Positions 10,575-19,564 are shown, numbered from the stretch's first letter. The stretch is 64,000 nucleotides of DNA from Rhodococcus spelaei (GCF_006704125.1 NZ_VIGH01000001.1:310001-374000); one strand, 5' to 3'. The notes: generated from the sequence alone by a model not told the origin. Program-made: numbers and translations.

Positions 10575-10925
10575 TCAGCCCCACCCGAGCTGATGCAGCC
10601 GCTCTTCCTCGATGCCGAAGTAGTGCGCGATCTCGTGGATGACCGTCACCGCGACCTCCTCGACCACCTGCTCCTCGCTGTCGCACATCTCCAGCAGCGC
10701 CTCGCGGTAGATGGTGATGGTGTCGGGCAGTGAGCCGCCGTAGTGGCTGTCGCGCTCGGTCAGCGCGATGCCGTGGTAGAGCCCGAGCAGGCCGGGGTCG
10801 TGCTCGTCGCGGTCCTCGACCAGCACGACGACATTGTCGATCGCCCGCGCGAGTTCCGGAGGGATCAGGTCGAGGGCCTCCGAGACCAATTCCTCGAAGC
10901 GGTCCTCGGTCATGGTTACGGCCAC
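10575..10925 (-). CDS. metallopeptidase family protein (minimal zincin, Rv3836-like)
   Basis: A 116-residue zinc metallopeptidase-like protein. The HEIAHYFG motif near residues 96-103 is a canonical HExxH zinc site, followed by the conserved EERLHQLGWG tail. The N-terminal FEELVSEALDLIPPELA is typical of this small actinobacterial family. The GTG at 10925 is used because the family commonly begins MAVTM or similar; an ATG four codons later is the alternative. It follows the septum-formation-like gene by one base. Position and family match Rv3836. No substrate is known for this family. Confidence 0.85.
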   Translation of the reverse strand: MAVTMTEDRFEELVSEALDLIPPELARAIDNVVVLVEDRDEHDPGLLGLYHGIALTERDSHYGGSLPDTITIYREALLEMCDSEEQVVEEVAVTVIHEIAHYFGIEEERLHQLGWG

Positions 10926-10926
10926 G

Positions 10927-12066
10927 TCAGTTACCCAACGGAGCGGCGCCGGGCAGCGGTACCGGCCGGGACCGTCCCTCGGGTTCCGCGGGGGGTGCCA
11001 CCGGGGGCGCGCCGTTGATCAGGATGTCGCCCTTCGCGGAGTTGGTGATCGGGGCGAACCCGCCGCTGTCGAGTTCCTTGCCGACCGAGCAGTTGACCTT
11101 CCGGCTGCCCGCGAGCCAGCTGCTGAGCTCGATGTTGTCCCAGAACAGGGTCAGGGTCTTGTTCCGCAACGCGTCGGGGGAACCGAGGTACTCGTTCGCC
11201 GCCTGCGTGCAGGTCTCCTCGAGGTACTTGTCCTGGTCGGCGACCGGGGGGAAGCCGCCCGGGAACTTGGCGCCCATGTCGACGACGGAGATCACCTCGA
11301 AGGCGTGCGGCTCCGAGCAGTCCACCGGATCGGCGGGCACGTTCTGGTTGATGCCGATGCAGGTGCCCGCGTCCCACACCTTCGACTCGTCCTGGCCCGC
11401 GACGCTCCCGACGATCGGCAGCAGGGTGCCGGTGGTGCCGGAGCGCTGCAACCCGCAGCGCAGGGTGCGCTCGCCGGCCGCCCAGCCGGCCTCGCCGGGG
11501 TTGATCAGCCCGACGCTGAACTTGCCGTTGGGGTCGTATCGGGCGCCGAGGTACTCGACGACCGCGGGCGCGCAGTGCTCGTTGCGGAGCTGGGAGAAGC
11601 GCAGCACTCCGGGGAAGCGGGAGCCGGGGCCGAATTCGGCGCCGGGGAAGATGCTCAGGTCCACCTCGGAGGCCACCTCGAACAGGTGCTTGTCCGAGCA
11701 CTCGACCTTGGTCAGGTCGCTGGCGTCCTCCTTCGACCAGGTCAGGCAGTCACCCGCACCCGCCGTACCGAACGCCTTGCCCGCGACCGCGCCGGTCGAC
11801 ATCGGTCCTCCGCTGTTCGGGTGGGTCGTGAGGTCGCCGCTGTTGTCGAAGCCGCCCGAGATGACCACGGTCGCGATTGCGGCGATCACCGCGCCCAACG
11901 CGATCGCCACGAGTCCGCGGCGGGTGGTCCGGGCCGACATGTGACGTCCGGACAGCCTGTTCACCAGGGGTCCGAGCGCAGCGGGTGCCTCGCCGGTCCG
12001 GGCCCGCGTATCGTCCGCGGGCCCGGTGCTCGGGTCGGTGTTGTCGGGGGTGTGTTCGTCGGACAT
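10927..12066 (-). CDS. septum formation family membrane protein (Rv3835-like)
   Basis: A 379-residue protein with a cytoplasmic N-terminus rich in Thr, Pro and Asp, one transmembrane helix near residues 51-72 (GLVAIALGAVIAAIATVVI), and an extracytoplasmic region. That region holds two copies of a cysteine-paired domain, each with a C-L/I...EC/DCSxxHxFEV pattern (DCLTW...HLFEV and TCIGI...HAFEVI). This two-copy architecture matches actinobacterial septum-formation (Septum_form) proteins. It is divergent from serS across about 110 bases and is followed by the metallopeptidase gene, as in M. tuberculosis Rv3835-Rv3836. A direct division role is not established. Confidence 0.82.
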   Translation of the reverse strand: MSDEHTPDNTDPSTGPADDTRARTGEAPAALGPLVNRLSGRHMSARTTRRGLVAIALGAVIAAIATVVISGGFDNSGDLTTHPNSGGPMSTGAVAGKAFGTAGAGDCLTWSKEDASDLTKVECSDKHLFEVASEVDLSIFPGAEFGPGSRFPGVLRFSQLRNEHCAPAVVEYLGARYDPNGKFSVGLINPGEAGWAAGERTLRCGLQRSGTTGTLLPIVGSVAGQDESKVWDAGTCIGINQNVPADPVDCSEPHAFEVISVVDMGAKFPGGFPPVADQDKYLEETCTQAANEYLGSPDALRNKTLTLFWDNIELSSWLAGSRKVNCSVGKELDSGGFAPITNSAKGDILINGAPPVAPPAEPEGRSRPVPLPGAAPLGN

Positions 12067-12178
12067 CGCCCTCCATCATGCCTGCCTGTCGAGACGAAGC
12101 CGATCTTTCCGGTGCCTGCCGCCGTCCGCGTCGAAACCGAAATGAGCGCCGCGGGGCGACCAAGTAGGGTTTGTGCTT

Positions 12179-13438
12179 GTGATTGACCTTAAATTCCTGC
12201 GCGAGAATCCCGACGTCGTCCGCGAGTCACAGCGCACCAGGGGCGAGGATCCCGGGCTGGTCGATGCGCTGCTCGCCGCCGACGAGTCCCGCCGCGCCGC
12301 GGTGCTCGCGGGTGACAACCTGCGGGCGGAGCAGAAGACGCTCGGGAAGAAGGTCGGGCAGGCGTCCGCGGAGGAGCGGCCCGCCCTGCTCGCCGGGTCG
12401 AAGGAGCTGGCGCAGAAGGTCAAGGACGCCGAGGCCGCGCAGCACGAGGCCGACGCCGCACTCACCGCCGCCCAGCGCGCGATCTCCAACATCGTCCAGG
12501 ACGGCGCGCCCGCCGGCGGCGAGGACGACTTCATCACCCTCGACACCGTCGGCGAGATCCCGTCGTTCGACTTCGAGCCGAAGGACCACCTCGAGCTGGG
12601 CGAGTCGTTGGGCCTGATCGACATGGAGCGCGGAGCCAAGGTCGCCGGTGCCCGGTTCTCCTTCCTCACCGGATACGGCGCGCTGCTGCAGCTCGGTCTG
12701 CTGCAGCTGGCCGCGCAGAAGGCGACCGCCAACGGCTTCACGATGATGATCCCGCCGGTGCTGGTGCGACCGGAGATCATGCAGGGCACCGGATTCCTCG
12801 GCCAGCACTCGGAGGAGGTGTACCACCTCGAGCAGGACGACCTCTATCTCGTCGGCACCTCCGAGGTTCCGCTCGCCGGCTACCACTCCGGCGAGATCCT
12901 CGACCTCGGCGCGGGGCCGAAGCGGTACGCCGGCTGGTCGTCGTGCTTCCGCCGCGAGGCGGGCAGCCACGGCAAGGACACCCGCGGCATCATCCGCGTG
13001 CACCAGTTCGACAAGGTCGAGATGTTCACCTACTGCAAGCCCGAGGACGCGGACGCCGAGCACCAGAAGCTGCTCGGCTGGGAGCGCGAGATGCTCGCCG
13101 CGATCGAGGTGCCGTACCGGGTGATCGACGTCGCCGGCGGCGACCTCGGCTCGTCGGCGGCGCGCAAGTTCGACTGCGAGGCGTGGGTGCCGACGCAGCA
13201 GCGCTACCGCGAGCTGTCGTCGACGTCGAACTGCACGACCTTCCAGGCGCGCAGGCTGAACGTGCGGTACCGCGACGAGAACGGCAAGCCGCAGATCGCC
13301 GCGACCCTCAACGGCACCCTCGCCACCACCCGGTGGATCGTCGCGATCCTGGAGAACCATCAGCAGGCCGACGGCAGCGTCACCGTGCCGGTCGCGTTGC
13401 AGCCGTTCGTCGGCACCGACGTCCTGCGGGCTCCGTAG
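12179..13438 (+). CDS. serS: seryl-tRNA synthetase
   Basis: Charges tRNA-Ser with serine. The 419-residue product has the N-terminal antiparallel coiled-coil arm (about residues 25-105) and the class II catalytic core. Motif 2 is [20 protein letters not shown], and motif 3 lies in [16 protein letters not shown] near residues 378-393. The GTG at 12179 gives the conserved [10 protein letters not shown] start; a GTG two codons upstream is in frame. It is divergent from the Rv3835-like gene and followed by a strong hairpin at 13460-13508. Length and sequence are normal for the family. Confidence 0.97.
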   Translation: MIDLKFLRENPDVVRESQRTRGEDPGLVDALLAADESRRAAVLAGDNLRAEQKTLGKKVGQASAEERPALLAGSKELAQKVKDAEAAQHEADAALTAAQRAISNIVQDGAPAGGEDDFITLDTVGEIPSFDFEPKDHLELGESLGLIDMERGAKVAGARFSFLTGYGALLQLGLLQLAAQKATANGFTMMIPPVLVRPEIMQGTGFLGQHSEEVYHLEQDDLYLVGTSEVPLAGYHSGEILDLGAGPKRYAGWSSCFRREAGSHGKDTRGIIRVHQFDKVEMFTYCKPEDADAEHQKLLGWEREMLAAIEVPYRVIDVAGGDLGSSAARKFDCEAWVPTQQRYRELSSTSNCTTFQARRLNVRYRDENGKPQIAATLNGTLATTRWIVAILENHQQADGSVTVPVALQPFVGTDVLRAP

Positions 13439-13459
13439 TTCTTCCCTCTCCCTGGTGTT

Positions 13460-13508
13460 CCCGAATGGCCCATTCAGTCACTCAGAGTGACCGAATGGGC
13501 CATTCGGG
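13460..13508. terminator. long hairpin after serS
   Basis: A 49-base palindrome with 23-base arms (13460-13482 and 13486-13508), one mismatch and a three-base loop. It lies 22 bases after the serS stop. Each arm contains the smaller palindrome GAATGGCCCATTC. No T run follows, so it is either an actinobacterial-style terminator or a repeat element. It extends into the short upstream region of the ankyrin gene. Confidence 0.7.
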
Positions 13509-13538
13509 ACAGTGGGGTGGACGGTAGCGTCGGACGGT

Positions 13539-13934
13539 ATGACCGACGAACCGATCGACCCCCAGCTGCAGGAGATCGCGCAACGAGTCTTCGACGCGGC
13601 GCGGTCGGGCGAGGCCTCGACCCTCGCCGCCTACCTCGACGCGGGTGTGCCGGTGAACCTCACCAACGGCACCGGCGACACCCTCGTGATGCTTGCCGCG
13701 TATCACGGGCACGTCGAGGCCGTTCAGTTGTTGATCGACCGGGGCGCCGACGTCGACCGGCTCAACGATCGCGGCCAGTCTCCGGTCGCAGGCGCGATCT
13801 TCAAGGGCGAGGAGGCGGTTGTCCGGGCGCTGGCGGCCGCCGGCGCCGACCCCCGTGCCGGGCACCCGACCGCCGTGGACGCCGCTGCGATGTTCGGCCG
13901 CGAGGACTACCTCGCGTTGTGGGAGCTTTCGTAG
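13539..13934 (+). CDS. ankyrin repeat domain protein
   Basis: A 131-residue cytoplasmic protein made of about three ankyrin repeats. Typical repeat signatures are TLVMLAAYHGHVEAVQLLID and ADVDRLNDRGQSPVAGAIFK. No signal peptide or membrane segment is visible. The ATG at 13539 is preferred; an upstream in-frame start adds nine residues that run into the hairpin. It is a single gene between two strong hairpins, so it is probably transcribed alone. Its partner and role are unknown; ankyrin repeats only suggest protein binding. Confidence 0.8.
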   Translation: MTDEPIDPQLQEIAQRVFDAARSGEASTLAAYLDAGVPVNLTNGTGDTLVMLAAYHGHVEAVQLLIDRGADVDRLNDRGQSPVAGAIFKGEEAVVRALAAAGADPRAGHPTAVDAAAMFGREDYLALWELS

Positions 13935-13938
13935 ACGC

Positions 13939-13995
13939 CGAACGGGCGGTTACCGGACGATCGCCCGAGTGGGCGAAACGGTAACCACCCGTTCG
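13939..13995. terminator. convergent hairpin between ankyrin gene and Rieske cluster
   Basis: An inverted repeat with 17-base arms (13939-13955 and 13979-13995, one mismatch) encloses a second small hairpin, TCGCCC-GAGT-GGGCGA. It lies between convergent genes and is positioned as a bidirectional terminator. Confidence 0.65.
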
Positions 13996-14012
13996 GTGTT
14001 CGGTGCGCGGGG

Positions 14013-14237
14013 TCAGTCCAGGTCGCCGAAGCGGCCCTCGACCGCTGCCGTCCGGATCGACGACCGCATCGCCTCGCAGCCGCGAGTCAACGCCATGGCG
14101 TCGTCGCGGTCCGCGAGCGGCGCCAGCACCGGGCAGGCCGCGACCGCGTCCTCGGTCCACTGCACGCCGGTGTGCTCCCAGCTGAACTTCTCCACGAGCA
14201 CGGCGACGCCGCACTCGCGGCACTGCACGGACTGCAC
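14013..14237 (-). CDS. small conserved-type protein with N-terminal CxxC
   Basis: A 74-residue protein starting MQSVQCRECGVAVLVEKFSW. It has a CxxC pair (CRECG) near the N-terminus and two further cysteines near residues 35 and 54, which could bind a metal. The GTG start at 14237 lies four bases after the KshA-type stop, so it is coupled to that gene. I do not recognise a named family. Its place at the end of an SDR-Rieske oxygenase operon suggests an accessory role, but this is only context. Confidence 0.6.
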   Translation of the reverse strand: MQSVQCRECGVAVLVEKFSWEHTGVQWTEDAVAACPVLAPLADRDDAMALTRGCEAMRSSIRTAAVEGRFGDLD

Positions 14238-14241
14238 GGGG

Positions 14242-15387
14242 TCAGCCCTGCGCGACCGCGCGGCGGGCGAGGTTCTCCTCGACCTCCTGCTTCCACGACT
14301 CGACCGGCCTGGTGGTGTCGAGTTCGAACTCGAACCGGTCGGTCATGTCGGACTTGACGTCATCGACGTCGACGTAGAACTGCTCGTACCAGCGGCGCAG
14401 CTGGTAGACGGGACCGTCCTGCTCGCACAGCAGCGGGTTGTCGATCCGGGTCTTGTTGCGCCAGATCTCGACGTCCTGCTCGAATCCCTTGTTGATGAAC
14501 GAGCTCATCCCGTCGGCGAGCTTCTCCGCGGCCGCGGGTGCGAGGTGCTCGGAGTACTTGACGATCACCCCGTAGGTGAGCACGAAGGTGTTCTCGTCGA
14601 TCGGGTAGTGGCAGTTGAGCAGGACCGCTTCGGAGTCGAAACCCTCGTAGTGGTACGTCAATTCGTCGATCATGAAGGCCGGGCCGTAGTAGGCGGCGAC
14701 CGACGAGTTGCCCAGCGCCCGCGGCTCGCCGGGCTTGGCGGGCGGCCGGACGTCCTCGCGGGCGACGCCGTTCATGTACTGGGCGGCGACGTGCCCCTCG
14801 AAGACGTTGCGGAAGAACGTCGGGAACGACCCGTGCACGTAGAAGAAATGCGCCATGTCGACGTTGTTGTCGATCAGTTCCCGGACGTTCGTGTGCACGA
14901 TCGTCTGCTTGAAGCCCTTCCAGTCCGTCCAGTCGTCGGCCAGGGCGCCCGGGATGCGGGGCGGGGCGACCTCCGCCGGCGGCGGGTTGCCCTCGGGATC
15001 GTTGTAGACGAACAGCAGACCGTCCTGGTCGAGGACGTGCCAGGCACGGGTGCGTGCGAGTGGCGGAACCCGTCGGGCGTAGGGGATTCCGGTGCACTTG
15101 CCGTTGCCGCCCCAGCGCCAGTCGTGGAACGGGCACGCGATCGAGTCACCCTTGACGGTGCCCCGGCTCAGGTCACCGCCCATGTGCCTGCAGTACGCGT
15201 CGAGGATCTTGATCTCGCCGGAGCTGTCGGCGAACACGACGAGCTTGGTGCCGAAGGCGTTGAGGGAGTGCGGCTTTCCGTCATTGAAGTCGCGGGACAG
15301 GCCAATGCAGTGCCAGCCGCGCGCGAACCGCTGCGGGGCGGCCTCCGCGTGAATCTCGCGAACCTCGTCGTTCTGTGCGGTGGTCAT
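14242..15387 (-). CDS. kshA: Rieske oxygenase, 3-ketosteroid 9-alpha-hydroxylase KshA type
   Basis: The 381-residue oxygenase component of a Rieske monooxygenase, by similarity 9-alpha-hydroxylating 3-ketosteroids with the reductase KshB, which is not in the window. The Rieske [2Fe-2S] ligands are C66 and H68 (CRHMGG) and C85 and H88 (CPFHDWRWGG). The catalytic iron motif NNVDMAHFFYVHG supplies D177, H180 and H185. The ATG at 15387 has AGGAG upstream. It follows a mycofactocin-type SDR by 19 bases. Rhodococci carry several KshA paralogues, so the precise substrate here is uncertain, and another steroid or bile acid is possible. Confidence 0.85.
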   Translation of the reverse strand: MTTAQNDEVREIHAEAAPQRFARGWHCIGLSRDFNDGKPHSLNAFGTKLVVFADSSGEIKILDAYCRHMGGDLSRGTVKGDSIACPFHDWRWGGNGKCTGIPYARRVPPLARTRAWHVLDQDGLLFVYNDPEGNPPPAEVAPPRIPGALADDWTDWKGFKQTIVHTNVRELIDNNVDMAHFFYVHGSFPTFFRNVFEGHVAAQYMNGVAREDVRPPAKPGEPRALGNSSVAAYYGPAFMIDELTYHYEGFDSEAVLLNCHYPIDENTFVLTYGVIVKYSEHLAPAAAEKLADGMSSFINKGFEQDVEIWRNKTRIDNPLLCEQDGPVYQLRRWYEQFYVDVDDVKSDMTDRFEFELDTTRPVESWKQEVEENLARRAVAQG

Positions 15388-15406
15388 CGGGCGTGCTCCT
15401 TCCGGA

Positions 15407-16243
15407 TCAGGCGGTGACGCGGGCGGCGTTGCCCGCGTCGACGGGCAGGACCGTGCCGCTGACGTGTGCGGCGGCCTCGGCGGTGAAGAACAGGACCGCG
15501 CGGGTGATCTCGGCGGGGTCGAGCCAGGCCACCGGCTGGGCGTGCAGGCCCCGCATGATGTCCTCGATGTCGTCCGGTCCCGGGTTCTCCAGGTCGGGAC
15601 GCAGGTGCCGGTAGAGGGCGTCGTTGTGCAGCATCCCGGTGGCGATGTTGCCGGGGGCGATGGCGTTGACGGTGATCCCGTGCCCGGCCAGGTCGAGGGC
15701 GGCGCTCTTGGTCAGTCCGATCACCCCCCACTTCGAGGCGCAGTACGCAGCCATGTTGGTGTTGCCCATGCGGCCGAGCATCGAGGAGATCGTCACGATC
15801 CGGCCGTAGCCACGTTCGATCATGCCGGGGGAGACGGCGCCGAGGGTGTTGAACACGCCGGTCAGGTTGGTGCCGACCACCTCGTCCCACATCGCCGTGC
15901 TGGTGGACTGCACCGGTGCCGCCGCCGAGACCCCTGCATTCGCAACGGCGATGTCGATGCGGCCGAACTCGGCGGTGGCCCGGGCGACCACCTCGTCGAG
16001 CGCCGCGCGGTCCGCGACGTCCGCAACGGTCGCCAGGCAGCGGCCCCCGGCCGCCTCGACCAGTCGGACGGTCTCGGCGAGGTCCTCCTTGGTGGCCATC
16101 GGGTGGCCGATCACGTCCCGGTCCTCGCAGCGGTCGACCAGCACGACGTCCGCGCCGCGCTCCGCGTACGCGACCGCGTGGGAGCGGCCCTGACCTCGCG
16201 CGCCGCCGGTGATCAGCGCAACCCTGCCCTTGAAATCGTCCAT
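15407..16243 (-). CDS. mycofactocin-coupled SDR family oxidoreductase
   Basis: A 278-residue short-chain dehydrogenase. The nucleotide site ALITGGARGQGRSHAVAYAE and the following DVVLVDRCED are characteristic of the subgroup that works with the redox cofactor mycofactocin rather than free NAD. The catalytic YCASK lies near residue 170. The ATG at 16243 is preferred because GAGGTG lies about six bases upstream; a GTG three codons earlier is possible. It is the first gene of the operon ending in the KshA-type oxygenase and the CxxC protein. It could oxidise a steroid hydroxyl before ring hydroxylation; the substrate is inferred. Confidence 0.83.
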   Translation of the reverse strand: MDDFKGRVALITGGARGQGRSHAVAYAERGADVVLVDRCEDRDVIGHPMATKEDLAETVRLVEAAGGRCLATVADVADRAALDEVVARATAEFGRIDIAVANAGVSAAAPVQSTSTAMWDEVVGTNLTGVFNTLGAVSPGMIERGYGRIVTISSMLGRMGNTNMAAYCASKWGVIGLTKSAALDLAGHGITVNAIAPGNIATGMLHNDALYRHLRPDLENPGPDDIEDIMRGLHAQPVAWLDPAEITRAVLFFTAEAAAHVSGTVLPVDAGNAARVTA

Positions 16244-16370
16244 CCGTGCCACCTCGCGTCGTCGGCTTCGCTCCAGTGAGCCAAAGACCGGCGACGCCGT
16301 GTGGCACCGTCCCGTTGGGTGAGACGGCGGTCACATGTCGGGTTCGTTGGGTGCCCGGTCACGCCCGGAG

Positions 16371-16425
16371 GTTCCCCAATGTCACATTGATGGCCCAGAC
16401 GGGCATCAATGTGACATTGGGGAAC
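16371..16425. terminator. long hairpin downstream of the MBL-Rieske gene
   Basis: Arms 16371-16396 and 16401-16425 (GTTCCCCAATGTCACATTGA and its complement) pair almost perfectly over 25 bases with a four-base loop. The hairpin starts 16 bases beyond the MBL-Rieske stop and probably separates it from the SDR operon. The arm contains the nested palindrome AATGTCACATT. Confidence 0.7.
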
Positions 16426-16440
16426 TGGTGGCGGGGGGAG

Positions 16441-17988
16441 TCAGAGCTTGGTGGAGCGGAGCTCGTGGCCCTTCGACGTCTTGCAGCGACCGGTCTCGAG
16501 GTCCCACTGCCAGCCGTGCAGGTTGCAGGTGAGGTTGCTGCCGTCGACCACGCCGAACTTGGACAGGTCCGCCTTCAGGTGCGGGCAGCGACGCTGAATC
16601 TCGTAGCCACCCAACTCGATCGACGCGGAGTCGTCGTGAGCCTCGGCGAACCAGCCGTCCGCGTAGGCGATCCGCTCGTCGGTCAGGCACTTGAAGAAGG
16701 TGTAGAGGAATTCGTTGTAGCCGCCGACCCGCCAGGCCTCGAACCGGGTGGACAGGAAGATGGTGTTGACCCAGTCCGGCTCGTCGTCGCGCAGGACCGT
16801 CCGGACCAGCTCGGGTACGATGCGGAAACCGTAGCGGTACTTGCCTTCTCCCTCTATCGGCGCACGCACCGCGCGGTTGGGGAAGTCCAGGACCACCGTC
16901 TCGCCGCCCATCACCAGACCGACGGGGTAGCCGATGCCTTCGCAGATCAGGTCGGACTGAGCCATGATCGGCTCGAACTTCGCCCGCAGCGGTCCGAGCA
17001 GCGGTTCGCCCTCCGCGGGAGCCCAGCTCGCCTTCTCCTGTGCGAGCACCGGCGCCATGCGCTGCGCCATGTCCTCGATGTAGGCGGCCTTGTCGGAGAA
17101 GATCTTGTCGACCTCGGCGTCCGGGATCGGGTGGGACAGCGTCGCGTCCGCTCCGTGGATGTCGACGACGCTGCCCGGAATCATCAGCAGTCCACCGTCG
17201 TTGCCGTGGATGCGCATCTGCTCGAGGAAGACGATCTGGTCGGGGAAGATGTTGCCCTCGTCGCCGTGGTCGTCGTTGAGGTCGCGCAGCGCGGCGTCCA
17301 GGAACACCGGCGGTCCGGCCGACGGCACCACCCAGGTCGCGTCGACCTGCTCGATGTAGCTGCGGCAGCGGTCCATGCCGCGCTGGCGCTTCTGCTTGCC
17401 GAAGTTGCGCTTGGTGCCGGCCGGGATGTCGTAGACCATGGGGTACCAGATGGCGCCGGAGTACTGCAGCAGGTGGATGTCGATCTTGCCGAACTGCTCG
17501 CCGAGCACGTCCATGTCCACCGGGCGGGCGTCGTTCATGTTGAAACAGGTGGTCTCGCCGTCGGAGACGACGAGGCCGGAGTCGCCGATCGGGCCGTCGG
17601 CGGGGGCACGCAGCGCGATGATCATCACGTCGAGGTCGCCCTTGGGTCCGCTCACGGTGTGTTTGACCGAGTCCTGGGTCTCGAAGAACTTGGTGAAGCC
17701 CAGCTTCTCCAGTTCGCGGCGCAGGTCCGGCACCGGGTAGTCCGGCAGCAGCACGGTCGCGTCCTTGTTGACGTGCTTGCGCAGGTTCTCGGGATCGAAG
17801 TGGTCCTTGTGCAGGTGCGAGACGTACAGGTAGTCGACGTCGCCGAGCACGTCCCAGTCCAGGCCGGTGTTGTCCGGGAACGGGAACCAGGACGCGAAGT
17901 AGGCGGGGTTGACCCACGGATCGCACAGGATCGATCCCGCCTCGGTCTGGATGTGGAAACCGGCGTGTCCGACGCTCGTGACCTGCAC
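16441..17988 (-). CDS. MBL-fold / Rieske fusion protein (Rv3818-like)
   Basis: A 515-residue fusion. Residues 1-250 form a metallo-beta-lactamase-like domain with SHLHKDHFD (HxHxDH) near residue 58. The C-terminal 90 residues form a Rieske [2Fe-2S] domain with CPHL and CNLHGWQWD. The domain content recalls CMP-N-acetylneuraminate hydroxylase, in which the Rieske domain is N-terminal instead. The GTG at 17988 has GGAGG upstream. It corresponds to M. tuberculosis Rv3818 by position and layout. The reaction is unknown; a Rieske-dependent oxygenation is only inferred. Confidence 0.82.
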   Translation of the reverse strand: MQVTSVGHAGFHIQTEAGSILCDPWVNPAYFASWFPFPDNTGLDWDVLGDVDYLYVSHLHKDHFDPENLRKHVNKDATVLLPDYPVPDLRRELEKLGFTKFFETQDSVKHTVSGPKGDLDVMIIALRAPADGPIGDSGLVVSDGETTCFNMNDARPVDMDVLGEQFGKIDIHLLQYSGAIWYPMVYDIPAGTKRNFGKQKRQRGMDRCRSYIEQVDATWVVPSAGPPVFLDAALRDLNDDHGDEGNIFPDQIVFLEQMRIHGNDGGLLMIPGSVVDIHGADATLSHPIPDAEVDKIFSDKAAYIEDMAQRMAPVLAQEKASWAPAEGEPLLGPLRAKFEPIMAQSDLICEGIGYPVGLVMGGETVVLDFPNRAVRAPIEGEGKYRYGFRIVPELVRTVLRDDEPDWVNTIFLSTRFEAWRVGGYNEFLYTFFKCLTDERIAYADGWFAEAHDDSASIELGGYEIQRRCPHLKADLSKFGVVDGSNLTCNLHGWQWDLETGRCKTSKGHELRSTKL

Positions 17989-18119
17989 TGGAATGCCTCC
18001 TGGAGATTTTCGACGCTCACCAGGGTAAGCGCCTCCGGTGCCGGTGCGTGTTTCTGGTGATCCCGGCCACGGAAAAGGCGCACCGGCGGCCGAGCTGCCA
18101 GGCGGCTAGTGTTGCCGAC

Positions 18120-18875
18120 GTGGAACCCGTCTACAGAACGATCATCGGCATTGCTCGCACGGTCTTCGCCGCCCAGGGCCTGAAGTTCACGGTCACGGGC
18201 GACGAGAACATCCCGGCGCGGGGCGGGGCGGTGATCGCGGTCAACCACACCGGCTACATGGACTTCACCTACGCGGGGCTGCCGGTGCGCACTGTGAAGC
18301 GCTACATCCGCTTCATGGCGAAGAAGGAGGTCTTCGACAACAAGATCTCCGGTCCGATCATGCGCACCCTGCGGCACATCCCCGTCGACCGTGGGGCGGG
18401 CGCCGACTCCTACCGGGCGGCGGTGGAGGACCTGCGGGCCGGCGAGCTGGTCGGCGTCTACCCGGAGGCCACGATCAGCCGCAGCTTCGAGCTCAAGGAG
18501 TTCAAGTCGGGCGCGGCGCGGATGGCGATCGAGGCGGGTGTGCCGATCGTCCCGATGGTGATCTGGGGCGCGCAGCGGGTGTGGACCAAGGGGTATCCGA
18601 AGCGGCTGGGGCGCACCAACACCCCGATCTCGATCGCGGTCGGCGAGCCGATCCAGCCGTTCGAGCCGGCCAGTGAGCTGACGGCGCAACTCCATTCGAC
18701 GATGGAGACGATGCTGCGCGCGCTGCAGGAGGGCTACGAACACCCGGCCGGGGCGTACTGGGTGCCGGCGCGGCTCGGCGGGGGTGCGCCGACCCTCGAG
18801 GAGGCGAACCGGATGGACGCCGAGGAGGCCGAGAAGAAGGCCGCCCGTCGGGCGCAGTCGTCGGACGGATCCTGA
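18120..18875 (+). CDS. 1-acyl-sn-glycerol-3-phosphate acyltransferase family protein (Rv3816c-like)
   Basis: A 251-residue PlsC-type acyltransferase, likely acylating lysophosphatidate or a related lipid at the membrane. The catalytic NHTGYMDF (NHxxxxD) lies near residue 42, and the substrate-binding VYPEATIS (EGTRS-equivalent) near residue 106. The conserved GAARMAIEAGVPIVP follows. The GTG at 18120 gives MEPVYRTIIGIA, the family start; longer in-frame starts exist. It is divergent from the MBL-Rieske gene across about 130 bases, as expected for the Rv3816c-Rv3818 neighbourhood. Confidence 0.88.
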   Translation: MEPVYRTIIGIARTVFAAQGLKFTVTGDENIPARGGAVIAVNHTGYMDFTYAGLPVRTVKRYIRFMAKKEVFDNKISGPIMRTLRHIPVDRGAGADSYRAAVEDLRAGELVGVYPEATISRSFELKEFKSGAARMAIEAGVPIVPMVIWGAQRVWTKGYPKRLGRTNTPISIAVGEPIQPFEPASELTAQLHSTMETMLRALQEGYEHPAGAYWVPARLGGGAPTLEEANRMDAEEAEKKAARRAQSSDGS

Positions 18876-18913
18876 CCGGTGCAGCCCGACCGTCAGGTGC
18901 GGGCCGGTCGCGC

Positions 18914-19564
18914 GTGAGGCGCAGGGTGCTGCTTGTCGCGGCCGGCGCGGTTGCTGCGGTGGGCGTCGTGGTGCTCGGCTCGATGGCCTGGATCATGGCT
19001 GCCTCGGCGGGCCACGTGCACGACCCGGCGGACGCGCCGGAGGCTCCCGTGGTGATCGTGCTCGGGGCGAAGGTCCAGGACGGGAAGCCGATGTCGTTCC
19101 TCGCCGGCCGGCTCGACGTCGCGGCGAAGATGGTGCGGGAGGGCAAGGCCCGCGCGGTGCTGGTCTCCGGTGACGCGAACGGCACCTCCGGGAACGAGAT
19201 CGCCGCGATGACCGAGTACCTGGTCGCCGAGGGCATCGACCGCAAGTTGATCGTCGGCGACGATTTCGGCCTGGACACCTACGACACCTGCGCCCGCGCC
19301 GTGTCGACTTTCGGAGTTCGCAAGGCACTCATCGTCAGTCAGGGTTTCCACGTCTCGCGCGCGGTCGCGCTGTGCCGCCGCGCCGGTATCGAGGCCGACG
19401 GGGTCCGCGGGGACTGCGACTGCCGATTCATCACCGTCGCCCGGAACACCGTGCGCGAGTGGTTGGCCAGTCCCAAGGCGGTCGTCGACATGCTCAGCCG
19501 ACGGGACCCGAAAGTTGTTTCTCCGCCGGACGATTCGATCGCACGGATTCTGGGAAGGCGCTGA
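18914..19564 (+). CDS. YdcF/SanA family (DUF218) membrane-anchored protein
   Basis: A 216-residue protein with an N-terminal signal anchor (residues 5-30, VLLVAAGAVAAVGVVVLGSM) and an extracytoplasmic DUF218 domain. Visible motifs are VIVLGAKVQDGKP, VSGD and DTYDTCARA. The family includes SanA and YdcF, linked to envelope barrier function, with no agreed reaction. The GTG at 18914 places the signal anchor at the N-terminus. It lies 38 bases after the acyltransferase gene on the same strand. A hairpin begins immediately after the stop codon. Confidence 0.82.
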   Translation: MRRRVLLVAAGAVAAVGVVVLGSMAWIMAASAGHVHDPADAPEAPVVIVLGAKVQDGKPMSFLAGRLDVAAKMVREGKARAVLVSGDANGTSGNEIAAMTEYLVAEGIDRKLIVGDDFGLDTYDTCARAVSTFGVRKALIVSQGFHVSRAVALCRRAGIEADGVRGDCDCRFITVARNTVREWLASPKAVVDMLSRRDPKVVSPPDDSIARILGRR

